Positions 1 to 7,594 of a stretch of DNA of 14,246 nt are shown here, one piece after another; within the stretch, counting starts at the first letter, position 1, and the number at the start of each line of letters is the position of its first letter. The translations under genes were made by a program, and so were the position numbers. The DNA lies in contig JASHRR010000738.1 in NCBI GenBank assembly GCA_030037185.1, positions 1 through 14,246 of the forward strand, written 5' to 3'. The notes under the pieces are model-generated. The model was not told the origin of the DNA and searched no databases. It worked only from the letters and a program-made list of their open reading frames with translations. The DNA is from Xanthobacteraceae bacterium. Its GTDB lineage: Bacteria > Pseudomonadota > Alphaproteobacteria > Rhizobiales > Xanthobacteraceae.

Positions 1-114
1 AAGGGTCTGCTGATCTGCGTTACAAGCCGGGTTTTGAGCGACGGCCTGGTCAACCGCCGCTTCGGTTGTCAGGCCCAAGCCGCCCCGCAAAGGGGGGCGG
101 TGGTTGACACTCGT
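1..114. other. Non-coding flank downstream of the nfeD-like gene
   Basis: No gene is recognised here. The only structure seen is an imperfect GC hairpin at about 79-101 (CCGCCCC paired with GGGGCGG). It lies just past the stop of the minus-strand nfeD-like gene but has no T-run on either strand, so it is at best a weak terminator. Confidence 0.4.
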
Positions 115-600
115 TCAATGTCCTGATGTCCCACTCCTGATGCCTTGTTGCTGCTCGCTGAGGAGCTCCACCTGGAGCGCGGTTCCTTCGACGCCAACGA
201 CCTTGATGCGGCTGCCGGCCGGGATATCAGCGCCGCTGATCCGCCACACGGTGTCGCCGATCGGTATGGTGCCGGAGCCATCGACGATCGGTTTTTCCAA
301 TGTAAAGACGCGTCCGACAAGGGCATCAGCCCGGCGATTGAGGAACGGCTGATCGGTTGCCGTGCCCACCTGCATTGAGAGCCGGCGCCACAGCGGGATC
401 GCGGCCACGGAGAATACCGCGAAGGCGATGAACTGGGCCTGCCAGCTCCAATCAACGAATATCGAGATTGCGCCGACCAGCATCGCCGCAATACCGAGCC
501 ATAGCATGAAGACGCCGGGCGCCAGCGCCTCAAGAACGAGCAGCAATCCGCCGACGATGAACCAGTCCCAAAATCCGAGCGAGGCGAACAGCGTGAACAT
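115..600 (-). CDS. NfeD-family membrane protein with C-terminal OB-fold
   Basis: A 161-residue protein with three hydrophobic segments (about residues 10-30, 31-49 and 54-71) followed by a soluble beta-rich domain (about 88-148). That domain carries the NfeD pattern RRADALVG followed by a Gly-rich turn and DTVWR. NfeD proteins are membrane partners of SPFH proteins; the soluble OB-fold is thought to contact the partner or a protease. This is the short, protease-less type. It starts 9 bases after the stop of the SPFH gene upstream, so the two almost certainly form one transcript, which is the usual arrangement. The ribosome binding site is weak, consistent with translational coupling. The family call is firm; the cellular role is inferred from the family. 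Confidence 0.9.
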   Translation of the reverse strand: MFTLFASLGFWDWFIVGGLLLVLEALAPGVFMLWLGIAAMLVGAISIFVDWSWQAQFIAFAVFSVAAIPLWRRLSMQVGTATDQPFLNRRADALVGRVFTLEKPIVDGSGTIPIGDTVWRISGADIPAGSRIKVVGVEGTALQVELLSEQQQGIRSGTSGH

Positions 601-609
601 AGAGCGGGC

Positions 610-1617
610 TCAGGTTGGATTGGAATCCGGGCTCGGACGATTGGCGCCTGCTGCCGGCAGGCTCGGCCGCGGCGGCGCGCTCGCAGCGGCGCCGCCCGAA
701 TTTCCACCGAACGTGGCCCTGGCGATTTCAGCGATGCCGCCGAGCGAGCCGAGCACACTGCTTGCTTCGATCGGAAGCATTAGCACCTTCTGGTTCGGCG
801 AATGGGCGATCTCCGTCAGGGCGCGCAGGTATTTGTCGGCGATGAAATAGTTGATCGACGCCACCTGACCCTTGGCGATGGCGTCGCTCACGAGCTCGGT
901 GGCCTTGGCCTCGGCCGCAGCGGAGCGCTCGCGCGCCTCGGCGTCACGGAAGGCGGCTTCGCGGCGGCCTTCCGCTTGGAGAATCTGGGCCTGCTTGGCG
1001 CCCTCGGCCCTCAGGATCGCTGACTGCCGGTCACCTTCCGCGGTCAATATTTCGGCGCGCTTGTCGCGTTCGGCCTTCATCTGCCGGCCCATCGCCTCGA
1101 TAAGGTCTGCGGGCGGCACGATGTCCTTGATTTCAACCCGGTTGACCTTGATGCCCCATGGCGACACGGCGGCATCGACGACGCGCAGCAGCCGTTCGTT
1201 GATTTCGTCGCGATGCGACAGCATCTGGTCAAGGTCCATGGCACCCATCACGGACCTTATGTTTGTCATCGTGAGCTTGACGATCGCCGACTCGAGCGAG
1301 GCGATCTCGTAGCTCGCCTTGGCGGCGTCGAACACCTGGAAGAACGCGATGCCGTCCACCGTGACACTGGCATTGTCCTTGGTGATGACCTCCTGTGACG
1401 GAACGTCGATCACCTGCTCCATAACGTTCATCTTGCGACCGATGCGGTCGATAAAGGGAACCACGAGATTGAGACCAGGCCGCAGCATTCTGGTGTAGCG
1501 GCCGAATCGTTCGACGGTCCAGTTGTAACCCTGCGGCACCGTCTTGACGCCCAGCATGAGCGTGAGGATGGCTAGGAAAACGACGCTGAGGACGAAAATG
1601 TCGTAGCCGCCGAACAT
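610..1617 (-). CDS. qmcA: SPFH/band-7 (stomatin-like, QmcA-type) membrane protein
   Basis: A 335-residue protein. Residues 6-24 form an N-terminal membrane anchor. Residues 25 to about 190 are the SPFH domain, with the hallmark stretch [10 protein letters not shown] at 73-82 and VDGIAFFQV after it. Residues about 180-255 are an Ala/Glu/Arg-rich coiled coil with repeated AEG/AEA motifs, and the last 30 residues are Pro/Ser/Ala-rich and probably disordered. Such proteins assemble large rings or microdomains in the inner membrane and affect membrane protein quality control; in E. coli QmcA is a multicopy suppressor linked to FtsH/HtpX. The start is supported by GGGAG seven bases upstream of ATG. 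It is followed at once by the NfeD-like gene, its usual partner. The symbol is by similarity only. Confidence 0.92.
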   Translation of the reverse strand: MFGGYDIFVLSVVFLAILTLMLGVKTVPQGYNWTVERFGRYTRMLRPGLNLVVPFIDRIGRKMNVMEQVIDVPSQEVITKDNASVTVDGIAFFQVFDAAKASYEIASLESAIVKLTMTNIRSVMGAMDLDQMLSHRDEINERLLRVVDAAVSPWGIKVNRVEIKDIVPPADLIEAMGRQMKAERDKRAEILTAEGDRQSAILRAEGAKQAQILQAEGRREAAFRDAEARERSAAAEAKATELVSDAIAKGQVASINYFIADKYLRALTEIAHSPNQKVLMLPIEASSVLGSLGGIAEIARATFGGNSGGAAASAPPRPSLPAAGANRPSPDSNPT

Positions 1618-2083
1618 CTGCTAACTCCCTGCGGGCCGCTTCAAACCCATTCTTAGCCTTCGCGGGCGGGGGAGGCCTGTGTGGGGCCTTTCCTTCAAAC
1701 CGGGACGAACCACAACACAGCGGGCGTCGCAAAATATCAAAGCAGCCGGGCGCTGCTCGGTGACCAGGCACGGCAGACGGGTTGGATGCTTGAAGGGATC
1801 AGACTCCACTGCAATCAGATAGTACCTCTGGCAGGCTTAAACTATGCTGTTGTGGCGGTTTTCGCATTTTTCTGGTTTTCCCTGAGGGCTTCGGCGTTTT
1901 CTCGGCCCTAAGTGCTTGATTTGACTGAAGCCGAGCACCGCCAAAATCGACACGCTTCACGGGGGGGCTGGCGGGGGCGAGCCGAAGTGCCCGCGCGGCC
2001 CCGCGTCCGGGAGGCAGGCACGGCGCGCAAGAGCGCGCCTTTTGCCCCTGCAAGCGATTCCGGATGATGCGCTCTAGGCCGCT
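1618..2083. other. 466-bp intergenic region between qmcA and hemH
   Basis: No convincing protein gene is seen; the open frames are arginine/proline-rich and resemble nothing known to me. The stretch must contain the qmcA-nfeD promoter near 1650-1850, but I cannot pick clear boxes. It also contains a GC-rich hairpin with four Ts on the plus strand (2022-2043) and a perfect 10-bp tandem repeat that reaches into the hemH stop (2071-2090). Confidence 0.5.
2022..2043 (+). terminator. Candidate intrinsic terminator reading plus strand
   Basis: GGCGCGC (2022-2028) and GCGCGCC (2033-2039) form a perfect 7-bp stem closed by the tetraloop AAGA, followed by TTTT (2040-2043). The T-run is on the plus strand, yet both flanking genes are on the minus strand. 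It therefore either ends an unannotated plus-strand transcript or simply forms a hairpin in the hemH 3' region. The T-run is short. Confidence 0.4.
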
Positions 2084-2090
2084 CTAGGCC
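2071..2090. repeat. Perfect 10-bp tandem repeat over the hemH stop codon
   Basis: GCTCTAGGCC occurs twice in direct succession (2071-2080 and 2081-2090). The right copy supplies the TAG stop of hemH (minus strand, 2084-2086), and the left copy supplies a second TAG ten bases further on. This is probably a small slippage duplication. Confidence 0.8.
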
Positions 2091-3136
2091 CAGCCCTGGA
2101 GTTCCCGCAGCACCACCGTCTCGATCACGTTCATTCCCCACTCGCTGTCGTTGAGGCAGGGAACGGCGGTGAAATTTTCGCCGCCTGCGTGGCGGAAATA
2201 TTCCGCATTCTCCCCCGCGATCTCCTCAAGTGTTTCAAGGCAATCCGCCGCAAAACCCGGCGTGATGACGGCGAGATTCTTCACCCCCCGCGCCGCCAGC
2301 TCCTTGACGGTAATATCGGTGTAGGGTTTGAGCCATTCGGCGCGGCCAAACCGCGACTGGAATGTCATGACGAGCTTCCCGTCATCGAGGCCCAGCCGGT
2401 CGCGCAACAACCGGGTGGTTTTTGCGCAATGGCAATAATAGGGATCGCCTTTATCGAAATAGCTTTTCGGAATGCCGTGAAACGAGGCGAGGATAACGTC
2501 AGGTACGAACGTCAGCGCTTCCAGATGGGCTTCGAGCGAGGCCGCCACCGCCTCGATATATGCCGGTTCGTCGAAATACGGCGGCGCGATGCGCAGCGCC
2601 GGCTGCCAGCGCAACGCCATCAGGGCGCGGAAGACTTCGTCGCACACAGTCGCGCTGGTGGCAGCAGCGTATTGCGGATAAAGCGGCGCCACCAGAATCC
2701 GTTCGCATCCCCGCGCCGCCAGCGCCGTGAGGCGCGAACGGATGGAGGGATTGCCATAGCGCATCGCCCAGTCGACGATCACTCGTTTGCCGCGCAGCGC
2801 GAGCGTGGCTGACAGCTTCTCCGCCTGCGAGCGCGTGATCGTTTTCAGCGGTGATTCGTCCTTCTCCCGGTTCCAGATCTTCTCGTAGTCGCGCCCTTTT
2901 CGCCGCGGCCGCGCCGGCAGGATGATCGCGTTGAGCACGAATTTCCAAAGCATCGTATCTTCCTCGATCACCCGCTTGTCATTGAGGAACTCGCGCAGAT
3001 AGCGCCGCACCGAGGCGGCATCGGTGGCATCGGGCGTGCCGAGATTGACGAGAACCACGCCGACCGATCCGGACTGAACCTTCGGATGGTCCACGGGGCG
3101 GGGGGTCAAAGCTGCCGGATCGATAACCTTGTTCAT
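2084..3136 (-). CDS. hemH: Ferrochelatase (protoporphyrin ferro-lyase)
   Basis: A 350-residue enzyme of normal bacterial length. It inserts Fe2+ into protoporphyrin IX, the last step of protoheme synthesis, in the cytoplasm or at the inner membrane. The ferrochelatase signature is clear: ILASFHGIPKSYFDKGDPY, with the metal-handling His at about residue 220. The second active-site acid lies in LETLEE (Glu about 301). The N-terminus has the usual VVLVNLGTPD after a 20-30 residue leader. I chose the ATG at 3136; an in-frame upstream extension to 3391 is rich in Arg/Pro/Ala, unlike the family, and would collide with the small-RNA promoter. GAGTGA about 9 bases upstream may be the ribosome binding site. 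It is a single gene, divergent from the small RNA and the AbrB-family gene. No iron-control element could be identified by eye. Confidence 0.96.
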   Translation of the reverse strand: MNKVIDPAALTPRPVDHPKVQSGSVGVVLVNLGTPDATDAASVRRYLREFLNDKRVIEEDTMLWKFVLNAIILPARPRRKGRDYEKIWNREKDESPLKTITRSQAEKLSATLALRGKRVIVDWAMRYGNPSIRSRLTALAARGCERILVAPLYPQYAAATSATVCDEVFRALMALRWQPALRIAPPYFDEPAYIEAVAASLEAHLEALTFVPDVILASFHGIPKSYFDKGDPYYCHCAKTTRLLRDRLGLDDGKLVMTFQSRFGRAEWLKPYTDITVKELAARGVKNLAVITPGFAADCLETLEEIAGENAEYFRHAGGENFTAVPCLNDSEWGMNVIETVVLRELQGWA

Positions 3137-3381
3137 TGTTTTCACTCTATGCCAACGCCGTAAGGCGGCGCATTTGGTTGGGCGGCGCCAAGCTGACCCG
3201 AACGCCGATGTGGACTGTTGCAGCGCGGGCTCGACCTCCCAGCAACTGCAGTTTGGCAAAACCCGCGCGACCGGCGCTGACGGGCCGGCTTGGCGCGTCA
3301 GCGGCGGCACCGAAGCACCGGCGAGGCCGCGAAACAATCCCGTCCGGACCCCTCTCAACAACCTCTGAGAGCAGACATTCG
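3137..3381. other. hemH upstream region
   Basis: No gene is supported. The stretch should contain the hemH promoter, reading minus, but I cannot identify reliable boxes. A perfect 7-bp inverted repeat (GCTGACG / CGTCAGC, about 3276-3302) is visible. Confidence 0.4.
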
Positions 3382-3410
3382 TTGAGCACACTTAGGAGTG
3401 TGAAGCTATC
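3382..3410 (+). promoter_or_regulatory. Promoter with an operator-like dyad between the -35 and -10 boxes
   Basis: TTGAGC (3382-3387), 17 bases, then GCTATC (3405-3410) fit a housekeeping-type promoter and predict a start near 3417, just before the first hairpin of the putative small RNA. Exactly between the boxes lies a perfect dyad, CACACT-TAGG-AGTGTG (3387-3402). A protein bound there would block polymerase, so the small RNA is probably repressed or otherwise controlled. The regulator is unknown. Confidence 0.5.
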
Positions 3411-3416
3411 CGGGCC

Positions 3417-3559
3417 ATACCACGCTCCCCCCTACAGCGTGTGAAAGCGGCCGTTGAACCGTCGGCCGCATTGCGACGACAAACGAGGAGAGAATTTGCA
3501 AACTCCTCCCTAGCAATTCTCTCGCACTGGGCGCCAGCACGCATGGCGCCCTTTTTTTT
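3417..3559 (+). ncRNA. Putative trans-acting small RNA with anti-Shine-Dalgarno loops
   Basis: About 143 nt, defined by the promoter above and a strong terminator. Four perfect hairpins follow one another. (1) CACGCT 3421-3426 pairs with AGCGTG 3436-3441, loop CCCCCCTAC. (2) GCGGCCG 3447-3453 pairs with CGGCCGC 3463-3469. (3) GAGAGAATT 3488-3496 pairs with AATTCTCTC 3515-3523, extended by two more pairs past a bulged T, leaving CTCCTCCC at 3503-3510 in the loop. (4) GGGCGCCA 3529-3536 pairs with TGGCGCCC 3544-3551, then eight Ts. Loops exposing CUCCUCCC or C-runs are known from rhizobial Hfq-dependent small RNAs (the alpha-r families, AbcR), which bind ribosome binding sites. I cannot assign this one to a named family. 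The alternative is a terminating leader of the AbrB-family gene 65-119 bases downstream. Confidence 0.72.
3529..3559 (+). terminator. Strong intrinsic terminator of the small RNA
   Basis: A perfect 8-bp GC-rich stem (GGGCGCCA / TGGCGCCC) with the 7-base loop GCACGCA, followed directly by eight consecutive Ts (3552-3559). This is the best terminator in the window, and it lies inside the long open frame that reaches upstream of the AbrB-family gene. Confidence 0.85.
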
Positions 3560-3677
3560 GCTCCCTTTCCTCGCCGATCAGGCGAGACCTCAAGGCGGCG
3601 GCGCCACCGATACCAGCGCTGCCATGCACGCAGGGGGTTTGACGACGGCCCGAGCTCGCGGCATTGATCGGCAATCC

Positions 3678-4796
3678 ATGCACCAGGCCTTGTCCTTCAG
3701 CCAAAAACTCGTTCGCATTGCGGAATCCGTGCTGATCGGAGCGTTTGGCGGCTTTCTGTTCAATGCCGCGAAATTTCCGGCCGGGTGGCTCGCCGGGTCG
3801 ATGGTGTTCGCCGCGGTGGCGGCGCTCGCCGGCCGCCCGATCGATATGCCGAGGTCGCTCGCACGCGTCTGTTCGATCGTGCTGGGGATCGCAATCGGCG
3901 CGGTGGTGACGCCAGAAACGTTGCGCGGGATGATAAGCTGGCCGCTGAGCATCGTCGCGGTGGCCATTTCCGTCGCCGCCGCCACGCTTGCGACCTATGC
4001 CTATCTCACGCGGGTGCATGGCTGGAATGCGCTGACAGCGATCTTTGCGAGCCTGCCGGGCGGGCTTGCGCAGGTGATGGCGCTGGCGACCGAAGCCAAG
4101 CGCAAGTGCGACATACGCGGCGTCGCCATTGTGCAGAGCCTGCGGGTGATGATCTTAACCGTCGTGGTACCGGCGGCGCTGTCGCTCACCGGGCGTGTCA
4201 GTGCCGTGCGCCGGCCGGCGAGCCCGATCACCCTCGCCGACGCGCCGGTTGCTTTCGCGATTCTGGTTGCCGCCGCCTCGGCGACGGGGCTCGTCCTGCT
4301 GCGGCTCGGTTTTCGCGGCGGCCTATTCTTTGGAGCGCTGGCGGTGTCTGCGGTGCTGCACGGTGGCGCGTTCATCGAGGTCACCATGCCGTCCTGGCTC
4401 ACGACTGCCGCGATGGTAGGGCTCGGCACGCTGAGCGGCGGACGCTTCGCCGGCATGCCGTTCCGGCTGCTGCTGGCATACCTTGGCGCTGCCTTCGGCG
4501 CGTTCGCGGTATCGCTGGCGGTCACCGCCGCGATCGGCTTCGCCGTGACGCTGGCGGCGCCACTGCCGCTTGCTGAGGTGATCGTCGCCTACGCGCCGGG
4601 TGCGGTCGACGCGATGATGATTCTCGCGCTAGCGCTTGCCCTCGATCCGGTTTTCGTCGGTGCGCATCACCTGGCGCGCGTCTTCGTGGTCTCGCTGGCG
4701 CTGCCGATTCTGGCCCACTACTTTTCCGCGTCCGAGTCGAAAACCGCCAAGAGCGGCTGGACGTCGCGCCCGCGCGGAGACGGATCGGGCGATTGA
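3678..4796 (+). CDS. AbrB-family integral membrane protein (AbrB duplication family)
   Basis: About 372 residues and almost wholly hydrophobic, with roughly nine or ten membrane segments. It matches the AbrB membrane family (two repeats of an AbrB duplication domain), including the conserved ASLPGGLAQV in the first half and VAYAPGAVDAMMILALAL near the end. This family is often mislabelled a transcriptional regulator; it is unrelated to the Bacillus DNA-binding AbrB, and its substrate is not known. The frame is open from 3441, but that stretch contains the small RNA and its terminator, so translation must begin downstream. ATG at 3678 (MHQALSFSQK) fits the family best; ATG at 3624 is possible. 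Neither has a clear ribosome binding site. The gene ends 9 bases from the convergent murA stop. Confidence 0.85.
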   Translation: MHQALSFSQKLVRIAESVLIGAFGGFLFNAAKFPAGWLAGSMVFAAVAALAGRPIDMPRSLARVCSIVLGIAIGAVVTPETLRGMISWPLSIVAVAISVAAATLATYAYLTRVHGWNALTAIFASLPGGLAQVMALATEAKRKCDIRGVAIVQSLRVMILTVVVPAALSLTGRVSAVRRPASPITLADAPVAFAILVAAASATGLVLLRLGFRGGLFFGALAVSAVLHGGAFIEVTMPSWLTTAAMVGLGTLSGGRFAGMPFRLLLAYLGAAFGAFAVSLAVTAAIGFAVTLAAPLPLAEVIVAYAPGAVDAMMILALALALDPVFVGAHHLARVFVVSLALPILAHYFSASESKTAKSGWTSRPRGDGSGD

Positions 4797-4805
4797 TGCC
4801 TCCCA

Positions 4806-6095
4806 TCATCCGGCGATGCGGGAAATCTGGGCGCCGCAGGCCGAAAGCTTGTCTTCGAGGCGTTCGAAGCCGCGGTCGAGGTGATAGACCCGGTTGACCA
4901 TGGTCTCGCCCTCGGCGGCCAGCGCGGCGATGACCAGGGACACCGAAGCGCGCAAGTCGGTCGCCATCACCGGGGCGCCCCTGAGCCGGCTGCGCCCTTC
5001 GACCGTGGCGGTCTCGCCATTGAGATGGATGCGGGCGCCGAGACGCGCCAGTTCCTGCACGTGCATGAAGCGGTTCTCAAAAATGGTTTCGGTGATCCGC
5101 GATGTGCCGTTGGCGCGGGTCATCAGCGCCATGAGCTGCGCCTGCAGATCGGTCGGGAAGCCCGGGAACGGCGCCGTCGAAACGTCGACCGGGACAATGC
5201 CGGCGCCGTTGCGCGCGACCCGGATTCCGGCATTGGTCGGGGCGATCTCGGCGCCGGTCTGCGCAAGCACGTCGAGCGCCGTCTGCAAGAGTTCCGGCCG
5301 GCCGCCTTCCAGCAGCACATCGCCGCCCGTCATCGCCACCGCAATCGCAAAGGTACCGGTCTCGATGCGGTCGGGCAGCACGGTATGGCGCGCGCCGGAC
5401 AATTGCGGCACGCCCTCGACGACGATTTTCGAGGTCCCGGCACCGGTGATCTTGGCGCCCATTTTGTTGAGACAATCGGCCACATCGACGACTTCGGGCT
5501 CGCGCGCCGCATTTTCAATGACGGTCGTGCCGCGGGCGAGCGAGGCGGCCATCAGCGCCGTGTGAGTGCCGCCGACCGTAACCTTGGGAAACACGATGTC
5601 GCCGCCGCGCAGGCCATCGGCCGCCCGCGCGATCACGTAGCCGGCGTCAACGTCGATCTCGGCGCCAAGGCTCTGCAGCGCCTGGATGTGGAGATCGACT
5701 GGTCGGGTCCCGATGGCGCAGCCGCCCGGCAACGACACCCTGGCCTCGCCCATGCGGGCGACCAATGGCCCGATCACCCAAAAACTGGCTCGCATCTTCG
5801 ACACCAACTCATACGGCGCCTTGGTATCGACGATGCCGGCGGCTGAGATGTGCAGGGTCTGGCCCTGATAAGCGCTGTCGCCCGGCCGCTTTCCATTCAG
5901 CATCACGTCGACGCCGTGATTGTTGAGGATGCGCTGGAGCAGCGAGACGTCCGCAAGACGCGGCACGTTGTCGAGGATCATGGTGTCGCGGGTGAGCAAG
6001 CTCGCGATCATCAGCGGCAAGGCGGCGTTCTTGGCGCCGGAAATCGGGATGCTGCCGTGAAGCGGCTGGCCGCCAACAATGCTGATACGATCCAT
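4806..6095 (-). CDS. murA: UDP-N-acetylglucosamine 1-carboxyvinyltransferase
   Basis: A 429-residue cytoplasmic enzyme that transfers enolpyruvyl from phosphoenolpyruvate to UDP-GlcNAc, the first committed step of peptidoglycan synthesis. All key residues are visible: Lys22-Asn23 in SGAKNAALP, the catalytic Cys126 in [14 protein letters not shown] (so the fosfomycin-sensitive Cys form, not Asp), and Asp316 in [11 protein letters not shown]. Length and start are typical. AAGGGG eight bases upstream of the ATG is a good ribosome binding site. A small basic protein gene lies upstream on the same strand (126-base gap), and the two may share a transcript. Confidence 0.97.
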   Translation of the reverse strand: MDRISIVGGQPLHGSIPISGAKNAALPLMIASLLTRDTMILDNVPRLADVSLLQRILNNHGVDVMLNGKRPGDSAYQGQTLHISAAGIVDTKAPYELVSKMRASFWVIGPLVARMGEARVSLPGGCAIGTRPVDLHIQALQSLGAEIDVDAGYVIARAADGLRGGDIVFPKVTVGGTHTALMAASLARGTTVIENAAREPEVVDVADCLNKMGAKITGAGTSKIVVEGVPQLSGARHTVLPDRIETGTFAIAVAMTGGDVLLEGGRPELLQTALDVLAQTGAEIAPTNAGIRVARNGAGIVPVDVSTAPFPGFPTDLQAQLMALMTRANGTSRITETIFENRFMHVQELARLGARIHLNGETATVEGRSRLRGAPVMATDLRASVSLVIAALAAEGETMVNRVYHLDRGFERLEDKLSACGAQISRIAG

Positions 6096-6220
6096 GAGAG
6101 CCCCTTGTTTTCCTTAACAGCAAACTGCCCGCGCCTGTGCAAACGCAACCCGCTCACGCCCTTACCCGCAAGCACAGCGTGGTAAATAGTAGCGCCCCTG
6201 CTTTGCGGGGGAGACAGCGG

Positions 6221-6424
6221 CTAGGCCGACCGCTTGTCGGCGACAACTCGGACGGAATCGTGAGTGGTAGCGGAAGCCGCGTCCTGCTCCGCCCCGCCCG
6301 TTTCCGCGGCGCGCTGGTGCGCCTGAACCTTGCGACGCCGCAAATTGGCCCTGAGCTCCGCAGCGAGTCGCTCCGCGCGCACGTCCCGCCTCGTCGAGCG
6401 GCCGGTTGAGCCTGCCTTCGTCAT
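6221..6424 (-). CDS. Small basic conserved protein upstream of murA, function unknown
   Basis: A 67-residue protein. The core (residues 12-40) is a helix rich in Arg/Ala/Glu with RAERLAAELRANLRRRKVQ, followed by an acidic, probably disordered tail. From memory, short proteins with an ERL-x-x-x-LR-x-NL-x-RRK-x-QA core sit beside murA in many Rhizobiales; I could not confirm this. ATG at 6424 is preferred because the family begins here and the upstream 36 codons look non-coding. The ribosome binding site AGGGG is only two bases from the ATG, which is unusually close. No function is known to me. Confidence 0.6.
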   Translation of the reverse strand: MTKAGSTGRSTRRDVRAERLAAELRANLRRRKVQAHQRAAETGGAEQDAASATTHDSVRVVADKRSA

Positions 6425-6637
6425 GGCCCCTGATAGCTGCTCTGGCAGAGAGCGGCAAGCATGCCGCCGGCCTCGCCAGTCGGGCGGTTCGCGAAACGCC
6501 AATTCTGCACATCGGGTGGAATCCTTCAGCATCGGGCATCTGTCGCAACTGCTATCCTTGCACCCCGGCGGCCCTTATGGCAGGTTCGCCCCGCCTCCCG
6601 CCGCCCCGCTTGCCGTGCACGCGGCGCCGCGGTCTTC

Positions 6638-6712
<75 letters not shown>

Positions 6713-6784
6713 GGAAAGCCCCGTCAAATCAGGATGTTACAGCGCCACGTGCGACAGTTGTCGAGGTCGCGCCAGGATCTGCAC

Positions 6785-7381
6785 TCACCATGCACTCACC
6801 GCAACGCTGTCTCGCGCTGGCGGGCGAGCACTGTTCACCAAACGTAGATCGAAGATGAATGGTTGCATAACCGATCGCCTCACAGAGGGGAGACGCACCG
6901 AGCAGCCTCGGTGGTCACGACGCGCCCGCCGCACACAGGCCGCCGCGAACTCGACCATCGCCGGACCGGGAGAGCCTTCAGTGCCAACGTCTCTTGGACC
7001 CGGTCCGCGCGCTCGCAACCCGCCCACTTCGAGATTTTCCCCAAAAAGTTTAAAAAAAGCTTTCTGGAAAAACGGACGCATGTGGTTACGCGCGTAACTG
7101 GTGAGCCAACCGTTAGCCATCGGAAAAGGTCTCACGCCCTGAGCCTTCATTTCTTCGTATCGCTGCTTGAACTGTTGCTTGGCCTCTTCGCGTGACCCGG
7201 CGAGGCCGTTGTTAGGAGGAGGAGCAGGAAAGGGAGAGGTGTTCACCGACCAGGACCATCTGGCTTCACTGTGCTCCTTGTAGATACGACCGACGGACTT
7301 TCCCCGATCCAAGACAACATAGTCGTCCTTCGCATCGTCCCAGCCCATGTGTGTTTTCATTGTTCTCAGGACAAGGGTCAT
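6785..7381 (-). CDS. Unknown-function family protein with an aberrant C-terminal extension
   Basis: From the ATG at 7381 the protein has 198 residues. The first 90 or so form a compact domain with DDYVVLDRGKSVGRIYKE, then ARWSWSVNTSPFPAPPPNNGLA, then a charged helix REEAKQQFKQRYEEMKAQG. This resembles a short (about 85-95 residue) family frequent in Bradyrhizobium (from memory; no function known). The remaining 110 residues, rich in Arg/Gly/Pro, look unlike the family. The natural stop may have been lost or the end replaced, leaving a read-through. An upstream start at 7474 is open but that stretch looks non-coding. The gene sits on the minus strand with its tail 72 bases from the tRNA-Thr. 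Confidence 0.6.
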   Translation of the reverse strand: MTLVLRTMKTHMGWDDAKDDYVVLDRGKSVGRIYKEHSEARWSWSVNTSPFPAPPPNNGLAGSREEAKQQFKQRYEEMKAQGVRPFPMANGWLTSYARNHMRPFFQKAFFKLFGENLEVGGLRARGPGPRDVGTEGSPGPAMVEFAAACVRRARRDHRGCSVRLPSVRRSVMQPFIFDLRLVNSARPPARDSVAVSAW

Positions 7382-7568
7382 TGCTGGATTTTTGCGCTGG
7401 TTCGTTCGTTGCTTTCGCGAAAGGCAATCGCGGCGAGCCTGTTGCGTGTTCTGCTCGACTGACCGCGGCATCAAGCGCCCGCACTTTGCGCGCCAGTTCG
7501 TGCATGCTCGCCTCGACGTGCTGCGTCAATCCTTTGAGGATGGAAACATCGCCGGCCAGGTGTTTCAC
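7266..7568 (-). CDS. Possible small coiled-coil protein, partly overlapping the next gene
   Basis: A weak candidate. From a GTG at 7568 the frame gives 100 residues. The first 45 have regular heptads typical of a coiled coil (LAGDVSILKGLTQHVEASMH and on to RKVRALDAAVSRAE), which is unlikely by chance in a shadow frame. The last 39 codons overlap the following gene and look non-coding there. There is no ribosome binding site before the GTG; translation could be coupled to the cupin gene, whose stop is 26 bases upstream. It may equally be a decayed gene that has lost its proper end. Confidence 0.3.
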   Translation of the reverse strand: MKHLAGDVSILKGLTQHVEASMHELARKVRALDAAVSRAEHATGSPRLPFAKATNEPAQKSSNDPCPENNENTHGLGRCEGRLCCLGSGKVRRSYLQGAQ

Positions 7569-7594
7569 TGAGATGAGCAGCTGTTCAACGCTGG

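Noticed and set aside
1799..2053. Minus-strand frames in the qmcA-hemH gap
   Set aside because: Arg/Pro/Ala-rich with no start signals or recognisable domain.
3137..3391. Upstream extension of ferrochelatase
   Set aside because: Arg/Pro-rich residues unlike the family; the ATG at 3136 gives the normal length.
3361..3559. Known riboswitch (for example TPP, because of CTGAGA)
   Set aside because: The rest of the conserved TPP core is missing and the hairpin layout does not fit.
3441..3677. Longer N-terminus for the AbrB-family protein starting at GTG 3441
   Set aside because: It would translate through the small RNA and its terminator, and the residues are unlike the family.
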